From Glandiceps talaboti (lineage: Eukaryota > Hemichordata > Enteropneusta > Spengelidae): a stretch of 64,000 bases of DNA. The stretch spans positions 521,001 through 585,000 of the forward strand of contig NC_135571.1 in the NCBI RefSeq assembly GCF_964340395.1, read 5' to 3'. Of the stretch, positions 1 through 44,300 are shown in pieces. The notes below the pieces were generated by a model. It did no database searches. It saw only the letters and a list, made by a program, of their open reading frames with translations, and was not told the DNA's origin. The translations under genes were made by a program, and so were the position numbers. Each line of letters opens with the position of its first letter. The first letter of the stretch is position 1.

Positions 1-139
1 ACCGAGCTATCAACTTGGCATTAGAGATGGTACTTACAGTATTTAATGAGTATTGTAATTATTTTATGGTGACCTCTTTGTTACGTTTAACTAACTTGCG
101 TTTAACCAACTATGTACACCTACTAACGAATGGGCTTCA

Positions 140-313
140 CAGGTCTGTGTGCGTACAGGTCTGTGTGCGAACAGGTCTGCGTGCGTACAGGTCTGCGTGC
201 GTACAGGTCTGTGTGCGTACGTAATACAGGTGTGTGTGCGTACAGGTCTGTGGGCGTACGTTATACAGGTCTGTGTACGTACAGGTCTGCCTGCGTACAG
301 GTCTGTGTGCGTG
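140..313. repeat. 16-bp minisatellite
   Basis: Roughly eleven copies of a unit close to ACAGGTCTGTGTGCGT, with slightly longer variants containing TACGTAATAC. Apparent reading frames on both strands come from the repeat. Confidence 0.9.
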
Positions 314-529
314 CCGGAGAGCGTCACGGTATCTGGCATGACATGACATTTGTTTGCTCGAAATCATACCATATTTGAAATTTAAAGAACTTTTGATATC
401 ATTTATTTAATCATGATAATTACCATGATAATGAGAGTCCAACAGAAATATCTGATTTACGAGAGTAATCCCGACGTCAAAACTTTCAGTAAGTAAAGTT
501 AATGTCTTTATTTATATGTATTTATATAC

Positions 530-532
<3 letters not shown>

Positions 533-560
<28 letters not shown>

Positions 561-593
561 TGTATGTATGTATGTATGTATGTATTTATGTAT

Positions 594-624
<31 letters not shown>

Positions 625-643
625 TTTGTTTGTTTGTTTGTTT
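533..643. repeat. Stepwise (GTAT)n-(TTTA)n-(TTTG)n tetranucleotide block
   Basis: Three adjoining perfect tetranucleotide tracts, each differing from its neighbour by one or two bases. Confidence 0.95.
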
Positions 644-775
644 GTAACAGTCAGCTGCTTTAAATTAAGAGCTTTTATCAATGTAGATTGGTTTCATATA
701 CTACCTAAACTTCTAATGTATGTTGAACCACATGTTAACGAACTGATCAGGAAATCTCATCAGGAATTCGAATCA

Positions 776-776
<1 letters not shown>

Positions 777-864
<88 letters not shown>

Positions 865-868
865 GTCT
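777..868. repeat. (GTCT)n microsatellite
   Basis: About 22 nearly perfect copies of GTCT. The same unit recurs at many places in the window. Confidence 0.95.
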
Positions 869-2783
869 GTCTGTGGAATTGTTTCATTGATGACGTCATG
901 ACTATAAATAAATGAATAAGAAATTAAAGATAGGTCCTTTTCAAAGAGAGTTGATTCAACGTTGTCATGGCGATGCTATGTTTAGTTTGAACAACGAATG
1001 TGTCGTCAACTCTTAACAGATATTAGTGTAATCATCTTTGTAGGAAAGACTTGCAGAAATTACGCTAACAAAATCGTGGTGCACCATCACGTGACCTGTT
1101 ACGGCCTCTAACAGGTAGTTACAACACGTGAAGGAAAGGAATGCGATAATGCGATACAGGCCTAGGGTTATATAAACCGTAACTTTATTTATATGACAAA
1201 AATAACACTTCTTCAATGAATAACACACAAACGATCCGAATGGAAAATACTTACAATTGAATGTTATTGTTGTGAACATAACGGAATTCAAATGTCATTT
1301 TTCCAACTAATAATCTACATGCACAAACACCAACGAATCTGATGGAAACCAATTTTAATGATAATTTTGTAATTGTAGGGGCTGGGGGTTGGGGGCTGGG
1401 GGTTGAGGTGGGAAATAAACCCTTGTGGTTGTGTAAAATGTGATTCCACCTGCCTCTGTTTTTCTAACCCCACCCCATTCTCTAAAACACCCCCCTTTCT
1501 TCAAATATGCAAAACATGGGTTAAATTCTGTCAGACATGAAAAACTTAAGGGACACGATCGATATCGACATTGATTTTTCGGCATGGTTGTCAGCAGTAA
1601 TTTGACTGATGTGTCCTAATATTATGATACAATGGTGGCAGTGATGGGATGTGGCAGCGATAGGATTTGAAAATCAAAAAATAATGCAAAGTCCGATAAC
1701 ACAATGAGTGAGTGTAAAATGTGAACCTCATTTAATTCGATATTTTAAATATCAGGCCCTCCCCCAGAACCAATTTGTAAAATGTGAACCCCTAATAATC
1801 TCGTCCTTCCCACACCTGTAATTAGTGGAGGATCCCTTAGTAGTGAACAATAGAACAGTTTATATACTTTTCTGCTACAGCGGACTGGAGAATAAAGTGA
1901 TTTCTACAGTTGTTTGACGTTTTACGTTTTATTTTGTATCCACTGACATTTTATTCGGTGTTCAATTCCTGACGAAGGTCCTCTGTGCAGGACCGAAACT
2001 TAGAAATAATTCAAACCTCATAGGAAGTGAGTTCTTGTAGATTTATATTTTAACTCATACTTGATAATTTGAAATGAGATCTGTATCTAAAGCTAGAATT
2101 GTTTCAAGAAAATAAAGAATTGAATGGTATAGAGGTGGGATATACGTTGAGCTCGAATAGTTGTCTTGATTTTACGAGCAGTAGAGAACGTCTTCAGAGA
2201 ATAAAGTAATTAAAGTAATTTCACTAGGCAGTGAGACACTCGGTGATCTTTACCGAAAGAGGAAAAGTTATGACATCTACATAACAGTAAGACAAACAGA
2301 ATAAAAACAAAGATCCAGATATAATATTTACAGTCTCCTCATATTTCGATGATGAAATACCAACCTTATGATGAAATACTATGACATGTGTTTTCCCATA
2401 GAAGATAGATATATTTTACCCTTTCATTGATTGGGAGGGTTATTAAACTAACTTTATAGCCCGCAAATGAGCCATTGATACATTCGCTCGTTTCTGAAAC
2501 TATTGTTATAGGCAATGAACTATTGTTATAGGCGATGAACTATTGTTATGTGTTGAACTATTATCATGTGTTGACTTGTTATGTTACAAAATAAATTAAA
2601 TTACCATTTTACACAATACATACCCGATGAATCTAAAGGTCATTTGATACGTATGGGAATTCTGGGACTTTGACAGTGTGATTGTTGGTATGGTTCTAAT
2701 ATCCAATACCATGTATAGAAAACACCTAGTTCACGGACAACGTTTGCTGTATAAGGTAAGGTAAAGTACAGTACGTACGTATC

Positions 2784-2974
2784 ATGTATGTATGTATGTA
2801 TGTATGTATGTATGTATGTATGTATGTATGTGTGTATGTATGTATGTGTGTATGTATGTATGTATGTACGTACGTACGTACGTACGTACGTACGTACGTA
2901 CGTATGTACGTATGTACGTATGTACGTATGTATGTATGTATGTATGTATGTATGTATGTATGTATGTATGTATG
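2784..2974. repeat. (GTAT)n with central (CGTA)n core
   Basis: (GTAT)n interrupted by GTGT, then a self-complementary (ACGT)-type core at about 2866-2902, then (GTAT)n again. The core can fold as a cruciform. Confidence 0.95.
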
Positions 2975-4088
2975 TTTACCACAGACAGACATGAGATGTT
3001 TACCACAGACAGACATAAGATGCTTACCACAGACAAACATAGATGTTTCCAACAGACAGACATAAGATGTTTACCACACACAGACTTAAGATGTTTCCAA
3101 CAGATTGACAGACATAAGATGTTTACCACAGACAGACATGAGATGTTTACCACAGACAGACATGAGATGTTTACCACAGACAAACTTACACTGTTTACCA
3201 CAGACAGACATATGTTTACCACAGTCAGACTTAATGTGTTTACCACAGACAGATATACGATGTTTACCACAGACAGATATAAGATGTTTACCACAGACAG
3301 ACATAAGATGTTTCCAGCAAACAGATAATAAGATATTTACCACAGACAGACATAAGATGTTTACCACAGACAGACATAAGATGTTTACCACAGACAGACA
3401 TAAGATGTTTCCAACAGTGACATAAGATGTTTCCAACAGACAGACATGTATAGATGCTTACAACAGACAAACGTAGATGTTTCCCACAGACAGACATAAG
3501 ATGTTTACCACAGACAGACATAAGATGTTTCCAACAGACAGATAATAAGATATTTACCACAGACAGACATAAGATGTTTACCACAGACAGACATAAGATG
3601 CTTACCACAGACAGACATAAGATGTTTCCAACAGACAGACATAAGATGCTTACCACAGACAGACATAAAATGTTTACCACAGACAGACATAAGATGTTTC
3701 CAACAGACAGACAGACATAAAATGTTTACCACAGACAGACATAAGATGTTTCCAGCAGACAGACATAAGTAGTTTGCCACAGACAGACATAATGTTTACC
3801 ACAGACAGACATAAGATGTTTACCACAGACAGACATAAGATGTTTCGAGCAGACAGACATAATATGTTTACCACAGACAGACATAAAATGTTTACCACAG
3901 ACAGACATAAGATGTTTCCAACAGACAGACAGACATAAGATGTTTACCACAGACAGACATAAGATGTTTCCAACAGACAGACAGACATAAGATGTTTACC
4001 ACAGACAGACATAAGATGTTTCGAGCAGACAGACATAATATGTTTACCACAGACAGACATAAGATGTGTAACACAGTCAGACATAAGA
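2975..4088. repeat. About 24-bp minisatellite, 1.1 kb
   Basis: More than forty variants of a unit built from TGTTTACCACAGACAGACAT plus AAGA, with deletions and substitutions. It abuts the preceding tetranucleotide block and probably grew from it, since CAGACAGA is shared with the GTCT family. Confidence 0.95.
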
Positions 4089-5493
4089 TGGTCCCATATT
4101 TCAGTTGTATTTCTTATATCAACTACATTGTATGATACAATGGTACACACATACCTAGCTTAAGGGACAAGTGCTAAATCGCCATACATTGTCGCACGCA
4201 AGCTATTTCATCCAAGTTATGAAACAAAGTGTATTGGTGACAATATTGCGTTAGACTTGAGATTGACCTTGACTATTTGGGATGAATATCAAAAATCGTA
4301 TCCATTTATGTACAGAAGCATTGTATAGTATCTTTTTCTTATATAAAAGCTTTTAGTTATTTCCAGTCACGTGATTCCGCTGTTTTCTGACCGTCTATGT
4401 CTCTGTGTTCTTCCCTTACGGTAACCAACTCACATTTAAGTGTCCGACATCACAACCAAATAAAAAGAAGTCCAGTTGGCTGTGTTCTGCAACAAACAAA
4501 CTTTCTGTATATCTAGAAAAATGCGTGTAATGTATGATGAATATCAATATATATCGTGATCGCTACTACTACGACCAGAAGAGAGTTGAAATGCTGTTAC
4601 ATAGGTTACTGAAAAACAGAAGTTGTTTTGACGTAGACACGTGAAATTGTATTTTATTGTACTTTGTACAGGCCATTCAAGGAATGCATTGATCTCCTCT
4701 AAGAACCATAATTCGAGAGACAAGTGAACTTTTCACAGTATATTTAAAACTATCAGGAATTTAGCGTATTTAGAAGAAAGGTTATTCGTCAGCTTTTCTT
4801 GGACAGAGGAAATTTTATTTGGTCACATAGGTGTTATATAGATTGTTGTCGCTATAACTTAACATGTGTTGACTTTTACTCCTTTCATCCTTTAGATCGC
4901 AGACGACGAATATGTATAACTTGTCGAGACTGTAAATGGCCAATGTTTTATACCACTTCTAGCCGTCCCGTTACTTTGTTTATACAAACATCAACCTTAT
5001 TTGCACTTTATTGTTGTGCGCAGAAGACGATAGACTTTAACCGTGTTTTCTTGTTTGGATGTTTTGTTTCGATCACGGTTGAAATTCTTACCCAGACGAC
5101 GGAAATCAAAACAGTTTTTATATGTTACGTAAGCCAAATAAAACATTAGTGTGTAAATTCTGCAGACACTCGGAAGGTATGGACATGATATTTGAGCTTC
5201 TCATTTTTCCAGCTAAGTTACATGTAAGCTGATTAGGAGTAATTCTTGTGGCTTTACGTAAACATCTTAGAAGTTTAACCAATCCTTTTTATATCCGCTA
5301 CTCAACTAGAGTGTTTTAATAACCAAACTGACATTTTTCGCGTGCATTGCATTTAGGAGGTTACTGAACTTCGAAATCCTGCATGTCAAGGAAACAGTGG
5401 GCGGTTTCATTCACCTGGTTTGTAACAGAAAAATCAATCATCTGTTGTCAGTTTGCAGATTATCGTGTCCAAGTCACGAATACCAAGAGCAAT

Positions 5494-23394
<17,901 letters not shown>

Positions 23395-23710
23395 AACAAA
23401 ATACCGTAAAGGGGTAAGTAGTATGACAGGAAAGATTTCCATTTGATTTACCTAGCAGTAAAGACAGCAAACGGACAGTTACTCGTAAGTCATTCGATCC
23501 CTTGGTCATGATACGAGAACTAAACTTTATTACCATTACTTATAGTTGTTATTGTTTTTTTTCCAGGATCACACCACATTGGTTATCTACATAGAAGAAA
23601 AAGAAGCTGTGATATAATTATATAATATAGAATTATACCTATGATATTTACTCCAAAACCACACAAATCTCTGAAATAGTTTTCCAACTCTCAGGTTATG
23701 GATTAATTTC

Positions 23711-23716
23711 AATAAA
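23711..23716 (+). promoter_or_regulatory. Candidate polyadenylation signal of paralogue A
   Basis: AATAAA stands 317 nt after the TAA of the terminal exon and is the first canonical hexamer downstream on this strand. No cleavage site can be verified. Confidence 0.45.
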
Positions 23717-24182
23717 TTTGGATACACGTTGTTAAAGTTCATTTTCAAAGTAGTCATGTTATCATAGGATGGTTGTTCAGGTATGGGATCCTTCTGTACA
23801 TATCACAGTCTTGTTGTAACACCTAACATCTGAGCTCGGAAAGTTGCCGAACAAATGCCGATGATAACAGTACCACTAGTATGCAGGGCAAGCCCTCAAC
23901 AAGTGCCCTTGGCACGCGGTTTTAAAGTAGAATAGGCATTATTAGTACACAGCGAATGAGATCTCTCGTGTACGTCGAAAGCCTAACAGCTACACTATAA
24001 AGGTTAAACAAACAAATTGGAATACAATTACAAAACAGAAGGCTGCAATGTTAGAGTCAGGAAGAGAGGCGAATAAAAGATATTCGTGCGATATGCAACT
24101 ATATATAGCATAAGCGTTTATCGTAATCTCAATCCTTCAGCTGCCATTCAAGTGTTTGAATAATTCCTTTGATGCAATATCT

Positions 24183-24426
24183 CTGTACTTTCATATCGAT
24201 GGATATACAAACTGAGGACTGAAAACCTTCTGAAGTGTCTCTAGATCTGTACTTTCATATCGATGGATATACGAACTGAGGACTGAAAACCTTCTGAAGT
24301 ATCTCTAGATCTGTACTTTCATATCGATGGATATACAAACTAAGGACTGAAAACCTTCTGAAGTGTCTCTAGATCTGTACTTTCATATCGATGGATATAC
24401 GAACTGAGGACTGAAAACCTTCTGAA
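24183..24426. repeat. About 64-bp tandem repeat, 4 copies
   Basis: Units begin CTGTACTTTCATATCGATGG and end in AAAACCTTCTGAA with few substitutions. Confidence 0.95.
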
Positions 24427-24654
24427 TTGTTGAACGTTTCCCATAATTGGAAATAGTTTGCCATCCAGATCAAAATGATGTCGTACACGAATCCACAGTG
24501 TCCACGAAATGCTAGTAATTGCATTAACTTATTGTGTTTTTATTTCTTCCCAAGACCAAAGGATAAAAGGAAAGTGGGTTCGTACTCCTAGATATTGCGC
24601 ACATCAGTAAAAAAAAGTTGCAAACGTAGTTGCCGCTCTAATCCTTACCGACTC

Positions 24655-25115
24655 GACAGAGTTAAGATTACCAAAGAGAGTTCAGAATACCAAAGACAGA
24701 GTTCAGATTACCAAAGACAGAGTTGATTAACGACTTGACATAGTTCAGATTACCAAAAACAGAGTTCAGATTATCGACTTGACATAGGTCAGATCACTAA
24801 AAACAGAGTTCAGAATACCTAAGACAGTTCAGATTACCGATTTGAGAGTTCAGATTACCAAAGACAGAGTTCAGATTACCAAAAGGCAGAGTTCAGAATA
24901 CCAAAGACCGAGTTCAGAAATCCAAAGACAGAGTTCAGATTACCAAAGACAGGGTTCAGATTACCGACTTGACAGAGTTCAGAATACCGAAGACAGAGTT
25001 CAGATTACCGACTTGACAGAGTTCAGATTACCAAAGACAGAGTTCAGATTACCAAAAGGCAGAGTTCAGATTACCAAAGACAGAGTTCAGATTACCAAAA
25101 GGCAAAGTTCAGAAT
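24655..25115. repeat. About 20-bp minisatellite with mixed unit types
   Basis: Units GAGTTCAGATTACCAAAGAC alternate with a variant containing CGACTTGACA. Confidence 0.92.
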
Positions 25116-25894
25116 ACCATCGTCGTAAATCACAGCATCTTTTACGGCACCGAAGTCTGTTATTGTTTGCCATCATTCACATCCGTCAGTTTCACTCTAA
25201 ATGCTTAGAAGAGTGGATAGATATAGGTAACGTGAAGGCGATGTCAACGTGATGAAAAAATGTTTTATACCAGTACTCACACACATACGCTAGCGTAAAA
25301 CGAACAGAAGTCACATACACTCACACACGGACTTTATAACTGACTAGATGAAGAAGTTTTCTGGCACAAGGAAAACCATGTTTAAGTTGTTGAGACACTC
25401 GATGACATGTAGCAGTATTAGTAAGATAACTGTATAACCAGATGACGAAATATAGAAATGTTTAACATTAACATTTTTGTCACAGCGCCCTCTGTTGCAG
25501 GTGTCATGGTTTCTATTGTATTAACTCCTAGGTCAAATTCAGAAACAATCATTCTGGATCATGGCACGACAAAAAGAATATGCTTATAAGGTCATTTATT
25601 TGCATATATCGCCTGATAATCTAATGAAATGTTCAATACTACAAGATACTACTAAAATACTAAGTATCTAGAACTGTATTCAGTACAAATAAATTAAATC
25701 AATCTGAGAATCTTTGATGTTGTTCAGTTGACGTAAACGTACAATTTAAATTGGCCATATGGATAACAAATGGATATTTATTTTGGATTTTGGATTTATA
25801 AAATAACATCATCATGTTTTCCTACTGGAAGAAAAGTGAATATCTTCAAAGTCCATGTTTGTCAGTAAAACAATTGCAAACGCTAAAACAAATG

Positions 25895-25938
25895 TGTCAA
25901 ATGTTTGTTATTGTACGTACAATAACAAACATTTGACA
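25895..25938. repeat. 44-bp perfect palindrome
   Basis: The two 22-nt arms are exact reverse complements about a GTAC centre at 25,916/25,917, with no spacer. The left arm begins TGTCAAATGTTTG. Weaker complementarity (CAATTGCAAA against TTTTGCAATTT) extends outward. Confidence 0.95.
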
Positions 25939-26274
25939 TATTTTAAAGTGTTTTGCAATTTTTAAGTTACAAAAATAAACCCTGGTACATATTCTTTCAC
26001 ATCATTTGTACAAGTAGAAGAACACAGTGGAGATGTCTTATCAATGAAAAGTTTAAAATATATACTCATTTGTCATTCATATTAAAACAACACAAGAACT
26101 TTTTGGATCTTCGATAGTTTTCTCTATTTTCTATTTTTTTTAATGAATATTTTTTAAAATTGGGAGAAAATAGTTTCGAATAAATGTATTAATGACATCT
26201 AAACGTTTCTCAGCGAAAATTAACATTATACCCTGTTGTATTGTAGTTTAATTTATGTGTTTATAATTAGTATA

Positions 26275-26560
26275 ACAATAATAATAATAATAATAATGAT
26301 AATAATTTATGTTTAAAGACCATTACACAACACATGTCTCAATGGTCTGCACATAACAAATCACAAAATTTAAAAACATGATCAGAGAAAAAAACACATA
26401 AAAAACTGCCAAACACGTCACATCATAAAATCACAACAGTTTGATTAAAAACAACACAAGAAAGAATACAGGAAACACCAGAAACCTATTAAAACGTTCC
26501 TATTTCGTCAATGTTATTGTTGAAGTGGTTGTGTCTTAAGATTAGCCTTGAATAATTCGA
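26275..26560 (-). mobile_element. Possible L2/SINE-type retroposon tail, minus orientation
   Basis: On the minus strand the sequence reads TGTGTAATGGTCTTTAAACA, then TAAATTATTATC and ATT repeats, a common retroposon 3' end. The 5' limit and target duplication were not found. Confidence 0.35.
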
Positions 26561-26640
26561 TAAAAGATAGTATAGTAATTAAGTAATTAATGGCGCTTGT
26601 TAGACTGGTACTGTCATCATTCTGATGTATGCATTTATGT

Positions 26641-26799
26641 GTGATGTGTTCTTATTGTTTTGCCAAAAAAGCGGAAATACCACGTGGTTGTGATCGTTTT
26701 CATCTGAGTGACGCGTGATGTCTTCATTCAGATGAAAACTATAACGCAATCACGCGAGATTTCAGTTTTTTTATTGGCAAACCGATAAGAAAAAATCAC
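26641..26799. mobile_element. Foldback (MITE-like) element
   Basis: Imperfect inverted repeat of about 75-bp arms: the left arm has CTTATTGTTTTGCCAA and GTTTTCATCTGA, the right arm has TTCAGATGAAAAC and TTGGCAAACCGATAAG. No coding capacity. Confidence 0.65.
26770..26775 (-). promoter_or_regulatory. Candidate polyadenylation signal of paralogue B
   Basis: AATAAA on the minus strand, about 245 nt beyond the TGA. It falls inside the right arm of the foldback at 26641-26799, so the element may supply the signal. Confidence 0.35.
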
Positions 26800-27020
26800 A
26801 ACTAAATAAATACGTCAGAATGACTACTGCACTACTCTGAGGGGGGGGGGGTTATTCAAATCCATAACATAGTCTTAAACTGTAAGATTAATAATGAACA
26901 TTTTATCCAATCAAACATGAGTTTATATTACTAGCTAGATAATGGAAAATTGTCGTCAAAAGGCATGGCAATGCTTGCTCTCAGAATGTCATGGTTTGTT
27001 GATTTTGTTCAGTGGTCTCC

Positions 27021-39224
<12,204 letters not shown>

Positions 39225-40540
39225 GTTGCCTCCGGTATTGGCCGATATATCTCTTTTCAAAGAATACGTGAACCTGCAAAAGAAGAAAAGAAACCCTCAT
39301 TGTATGCATCGAGTTGGAATCTATATATCTTGTGATCATTTAAATTCAGTGCACCCCGTGTATAAATGACGAATATTTTCTGAAACTATTACAAACATTT
39401 CACCATTTGATTACTTACATTTCATTTGTATATCGTTAATATGATTAATTGTCAGCGTGAATGAGAAGTGGTATATATCATACGTCATTCATTTTTTCAT
39501 GGCAAACTAAAGAGATGGTTGAAACACCTTCCGATTTTAAACCAGCCAACTAGAAAATTTATCATCGTCACTCTCTTTGTTCTTTTAAAACAAAAAATAT
39601 ACAAGGTGTTTGTGTTTAAAGGAGTACTGTTACAATACAGTGGACTTTTAACTATGGTAAACTCTGATATCTAGCGGGAAACAGTCTAAACAAAGTAGAA
39701 ATAAAATGAAGTCCGTGCCATAGTTCATCTATATTACACCTACCTGAATCTCTCAGCTGTACAGAGCGAAGAATTGGTTTGCAATCTGTAAGTCGAATAC
39801 AACCGACTGGACTGATTATTACTGTGGTGTCGAAAACGACCGACTGGACTGATTATTACTGTGGTGTCGGAACTTAAATGCAAGTTGGTAACGGAAAGAA
39901 CACAATGAAACAGACGGTCAGGAAACAGCAGGGTCACGTGAAAGGAAAGTAGTCATAAAAAGAGGTTGATTATCCGGCTTTTTTTCCTGATATGCAAAAA
40001 TATGAATAAGTTTACTTGATGAAAAAAACAAAACAGACGGTACATATACATGTCGGTGTTTTAAAAAGGTAATTTAGTGGAATATCTACTCAAACGGTAT
40101 TAAATGTCGGAGTAATTCTATTTCCGCAAGGTTTTAACTGTTGTCATGACAACAGAATTAATCACCGACGCAAATTTCGGGTTTTACTGGAAGTTGTACC
40201 GGAAGTGACGTACTGTAGAGTAGAAGTTCACTTTTCCAGGCACATCCTGTAACTGCTATATCTCATTTTCGGCTAAAATAAGTGAAAAAATTGCTAAAAC
40301 ATGACCTTAAAACTTATTTAGGAGCAAATTGACAGGGATGCACCTTGACAAATACATATGAATGAGGTTTGGTAACCAACCCGAAATAGTGTTTCGAACT
40401 GGTTGATAGTTTAAATTTAGTCATAACATCGTTGTCGTAGCTGAGCACCTTGCGAGAGATCGAGTCACTAGTCAACTTTAATTCTTTTCAGTTGTTGTTG
40501 TGTTGGGAATTGTTTCAAACAATTGTTTCAAATTGTTTCA

Positions 40541-41046
40541 GGCTATCCATTGGGTATGAATCTGAAGATCCGTCTTTACCCCACAGTCTATAGGCTATCC
40601 ATTGGGTTTGAATCTGAAGATCCGACTTTACCCCACAGTCTAGAGGCTATCCATTGGGTTTGAATCTTAAAGATCTCTTTACCCTACAGTCTAGAGGCTA
40701 TCCATTGGGTTTGAATCTGAAGATCCGTCTTTACCCCACAGTCTAGAGGCTATCCATTGGGTTTGAATCTGAAGATCCTTCTTTACCCAACAGTCTAGAG
40801 GCTATCCATTGGGTTTGAATCTGAAGATCTCTTTACCCCACAGTCTAGAGGCTATCCATTGGGTTTGAATCTGAAGATCTCTTTGCCCCATAGTCTAGAT
40901 GCTATCCATTGGGTTTGAATCTGAAGATCTCTTTACCCCATAGTCTAGAGGCTATCCATTGGGTTTGAATCTGAAGATATCTTTACCCCAGTCTAGAGGC
41001 ATTGGGGTTTAATTCTGAAGATCTCTTTACCCCACAGTCTAGAGGC
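40541..41046. repeat. About 50-bp minisatellite, 10 copies
   Basis: Units contain GAGGCTATCCATTGGGTTTG and CCCCACAGTCTA with small deletions. Confidence 0.95.
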
Positions 41047-41078
41047 TAGATTTCGTATCAGAAGATGTAGAGAGATGG

Positions 41079-41320
<242 letters not shown>

Positions 41321-44300
41321 AAAATAACACACAAAACACTTATCACTTACAATGTGCGGGCTCTGTATTTAGTTACTGCTGGTATAAACAGTAACAGCAT
41401 GCACACTACTACACGTGTTGTAATCTGTTGAAGTTCAAATTAAATCCATAGTCAGTGCAGTGTAAGTGATGCATGTGTGTTATATTTATGGTGTCTTTCT
41501 CAATATGAAACCTTGTGATGAGGCTCACTGATCTTGATAGTTCATTTAATAGCTTTGACTCGCTCTACAGAAAAGGGATGTAACTGTACAGTGCCTCTGA
41601 TCTCTACATCGTAGTGGAAACTGGCGCTTTATAAATTCACTGATTGATTGATTGGATTGATTGATTGATTGATTGATATCTTGAACGTACTCATTGACAA
41701 TAACACAGTTACAAACTATGCTCGTGGAATTGTAAGTAGTTGATTGGCACTTTATACCAATAGTTATAATTATATTGACAGTTACAATGGGCTGTCAATG
41801 GTAATAACTCACATTCAAATATGAGTAACGGTTATTTGTTGATACTATAATGAGTTTTCTACTAAATTTCAAAGAACTGTGTTGGAAATTCACATACATC
41901 TGGTCAAAGTAAGAACAGTTTTGGAGAACAAAACATCAGTATACAATGAATAGGGATTTTCCCCATTTTATCCCTTTGTATATGTTAATTAAAATTTGGA
42001 GGTACGTACGAGAACTAATTATCCAAATTTCAAATTGGGCTATTCGTCATGGCAGGTGACTCGATGGGAAGAATTCATTTTTCAAAGAAATTGGCCACCC
42101 TAGGCGAAAAGTAATTGAATTCCGTGTTGTTTCCTCATATTTCCATATCAGGTAATGCAATTACATACAGACGTAGCACAACATGATCACGTGCTAACTT
42201 CCCAAACATGGATTTATATACTTACAATTCGGATCGATTGCTAATTGCAAATTCTAGACATAGGTGAGCAATCAAACATATATATTCATGGATATTTGCA
42301 ATATTGTATTAAATCAGAGAAACTTTAACAGAACATGATCTAGATTATGACATATAATTTACCAGGTGATTACTTACACTGGCGATAAACAAATGTAATA
42401 ACCAACATAAGCCACTACCGCGTTAATGCCAATGGGAACTCAGCTGGGGTAATTGAGCGCGTGCTACTATTGAGAAAGTACAACCGCAAAGGACAATGCA
42501 AACGCTCAAGCAAATAACCGAGTAGGTCACACCTGCACTGATGCACCATGGGTTCTGTCATTTTATGGCACAGGGAATTAACTGACACAGTTATACATTA
42601 TGGCCGATGTTAATGTACTTTTCATTTCTTATTTCAAATACACTTGTATGTACACAGAATTTGTGAAAAAAGAATTTTCGATCAATTTAGTGAACCCAAT
42701 CTCTAAAAGATCACTCCTGGCTGAGCTACTCCGATATGTTTAATTTTGTTCACAGTATAATGATTGTATTAGAAGTATTTGTATAATTGAACATTTGAAA
42801 GGAAACCCTTTTCGTCTGCCAGAAAGAACACGAAACCAATCAAAAAGAGATGTTCATATTGTGTAAACCGGAGTCTCGGATGTAAGGTAGGAAAAGTGGC
42901 GCCATAGATATTGTCATCATGTAGGCGTTGCAAATATGGTCTGTACTACAAACTTTGAACATTGTGACGTCATCTCCGTGACGTCAAAAACGGAACTGTT
43001 GACACCCACTCCTATTCCCAAGAGCGAGATATTTATTGAAAAACATTTTTAAAAAAATGGATTTCAGGAATTTCTTTATTAACTCAATACAATACTATAG
43101 CAGTGACGTGTGTATTTATTAATTTTTATGACAGTAAATTCTCCTAGGCCCTGTACATTGTAATACTCAGAAAATTACGACTTTACTACGCCATTCCATC
43201 TGTCCTCTTCATACAGTCCGGGTTCGACAACGAAGTCGGTCGGGTTTGAGACAATGTCAGTAGTCCCTGTCAAACTATATGCGGAGTATAAGCTTAATAT
43301 GCAATGAAGCAGGTTCTCTCCTAATCTCTATTGGCATAGTCTTTAAAACTTAGAAATAGCAAATCCTTCGTTCCTAAGATAACCTTTGCTGATAATTGTT
43401 GATACCAAATCTACGAAGCTGTGAACAATGACGTTATTATCAGATGGAAATAAAGTTAGTGTGTAGTCGCTGAAACAAATAAATTCACAACTCAAAACTT
43501 TCATTACCCACTCTCCATGAAAATAAAGTTAGTGTGGAATCGCTGAAACAAATAAATTCATCTCAGAAATTGTCATCACCCATTCTCCATGAAATCAAAT
43601 GATGTTTGACATTTGAAAGAAACTCCAGAACTTTCTTTTCTTTTCTTTTTTCATCTAAGATCATTTTAAAATAAATACTGAAACTATGGCAACACATACA
43701 TTATTACTTATTTTGCCAATGAAGATATTAATGGAGAGAACACGTGACAGAAATACTAAGATTCGGGTTTATGATTGTGTTCTAAAATGTGATCATAAAA
43801 ATATTACCTTGAAATGATGGGTACAATCCATTGATATGTTTCCAGTATGTAGGTATACATTTTTAGGTAAAATATGGGATATACATGGACCTCCATGGTA
43901 ATAGAAAGTAGGAATATTTGGTTATTTAACGTTGGTCGTAAAGTGTTTGAAACTTTGATGTACGCAATTTTTGATGCGATTAGTATGAAAAACATTTGCG
44001 TCTCACTAAAGCTGAAGTGTAGCTAGACCTAAGCCTTCGCCGACCGAACAATTCTTCACGTCGTATCACCAAGCCTTTGATGGAGAACTAAGCAAGTGTC
44101 GCATCCGTCACGTAGACGAGTAAAAAAAAATAACATAGCAATGAGGTGTTTTTAAACACGTCGAGACTACTAGTATCTCTTCCTATTTTCTTATTCAAGA
44201 AAAGTGTAAAAGTGTTAATTACACTAATAAAGGAAGATGTTGTCTGTCAAAACTTACAAGTGGAGACAACAGGAGTACCGGCAAAATATAATTATTTCGT

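Larger units (their letters stand above)
1..5457. other. Gene-free flank upstream of paralogue A
   Basis: I see no coding exon with domain support here. The region holds the tandem arrays listed separately (140-313, 533-643, 777-868, 2784-4088) in otherwise unremarkable AT-rich sequence. The reading frame at 4799-5149 has no recognisable domain or splice context. The promoter and any 5'UTR exon of paralogue A should lie at its right end, but no TATA box is evident. Confidence 0.6.
23395..27020. other. Spacer between the convergent protease paralogues
   Basis: No domain-supported exon. Contains two minisatellites, a 44-bp palindrome, an L2-like retroposon tail near 26,270-26,400 and a foldback element, each listed separately. 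Confidence 0.6.

Noticed and set aside
4799-5149. A 116-codon open frame upstream of paralogue A
   Set aside because: No recognisable domain, no signal peptide and no splice context; composition like the surrounding AT-rich DNA.
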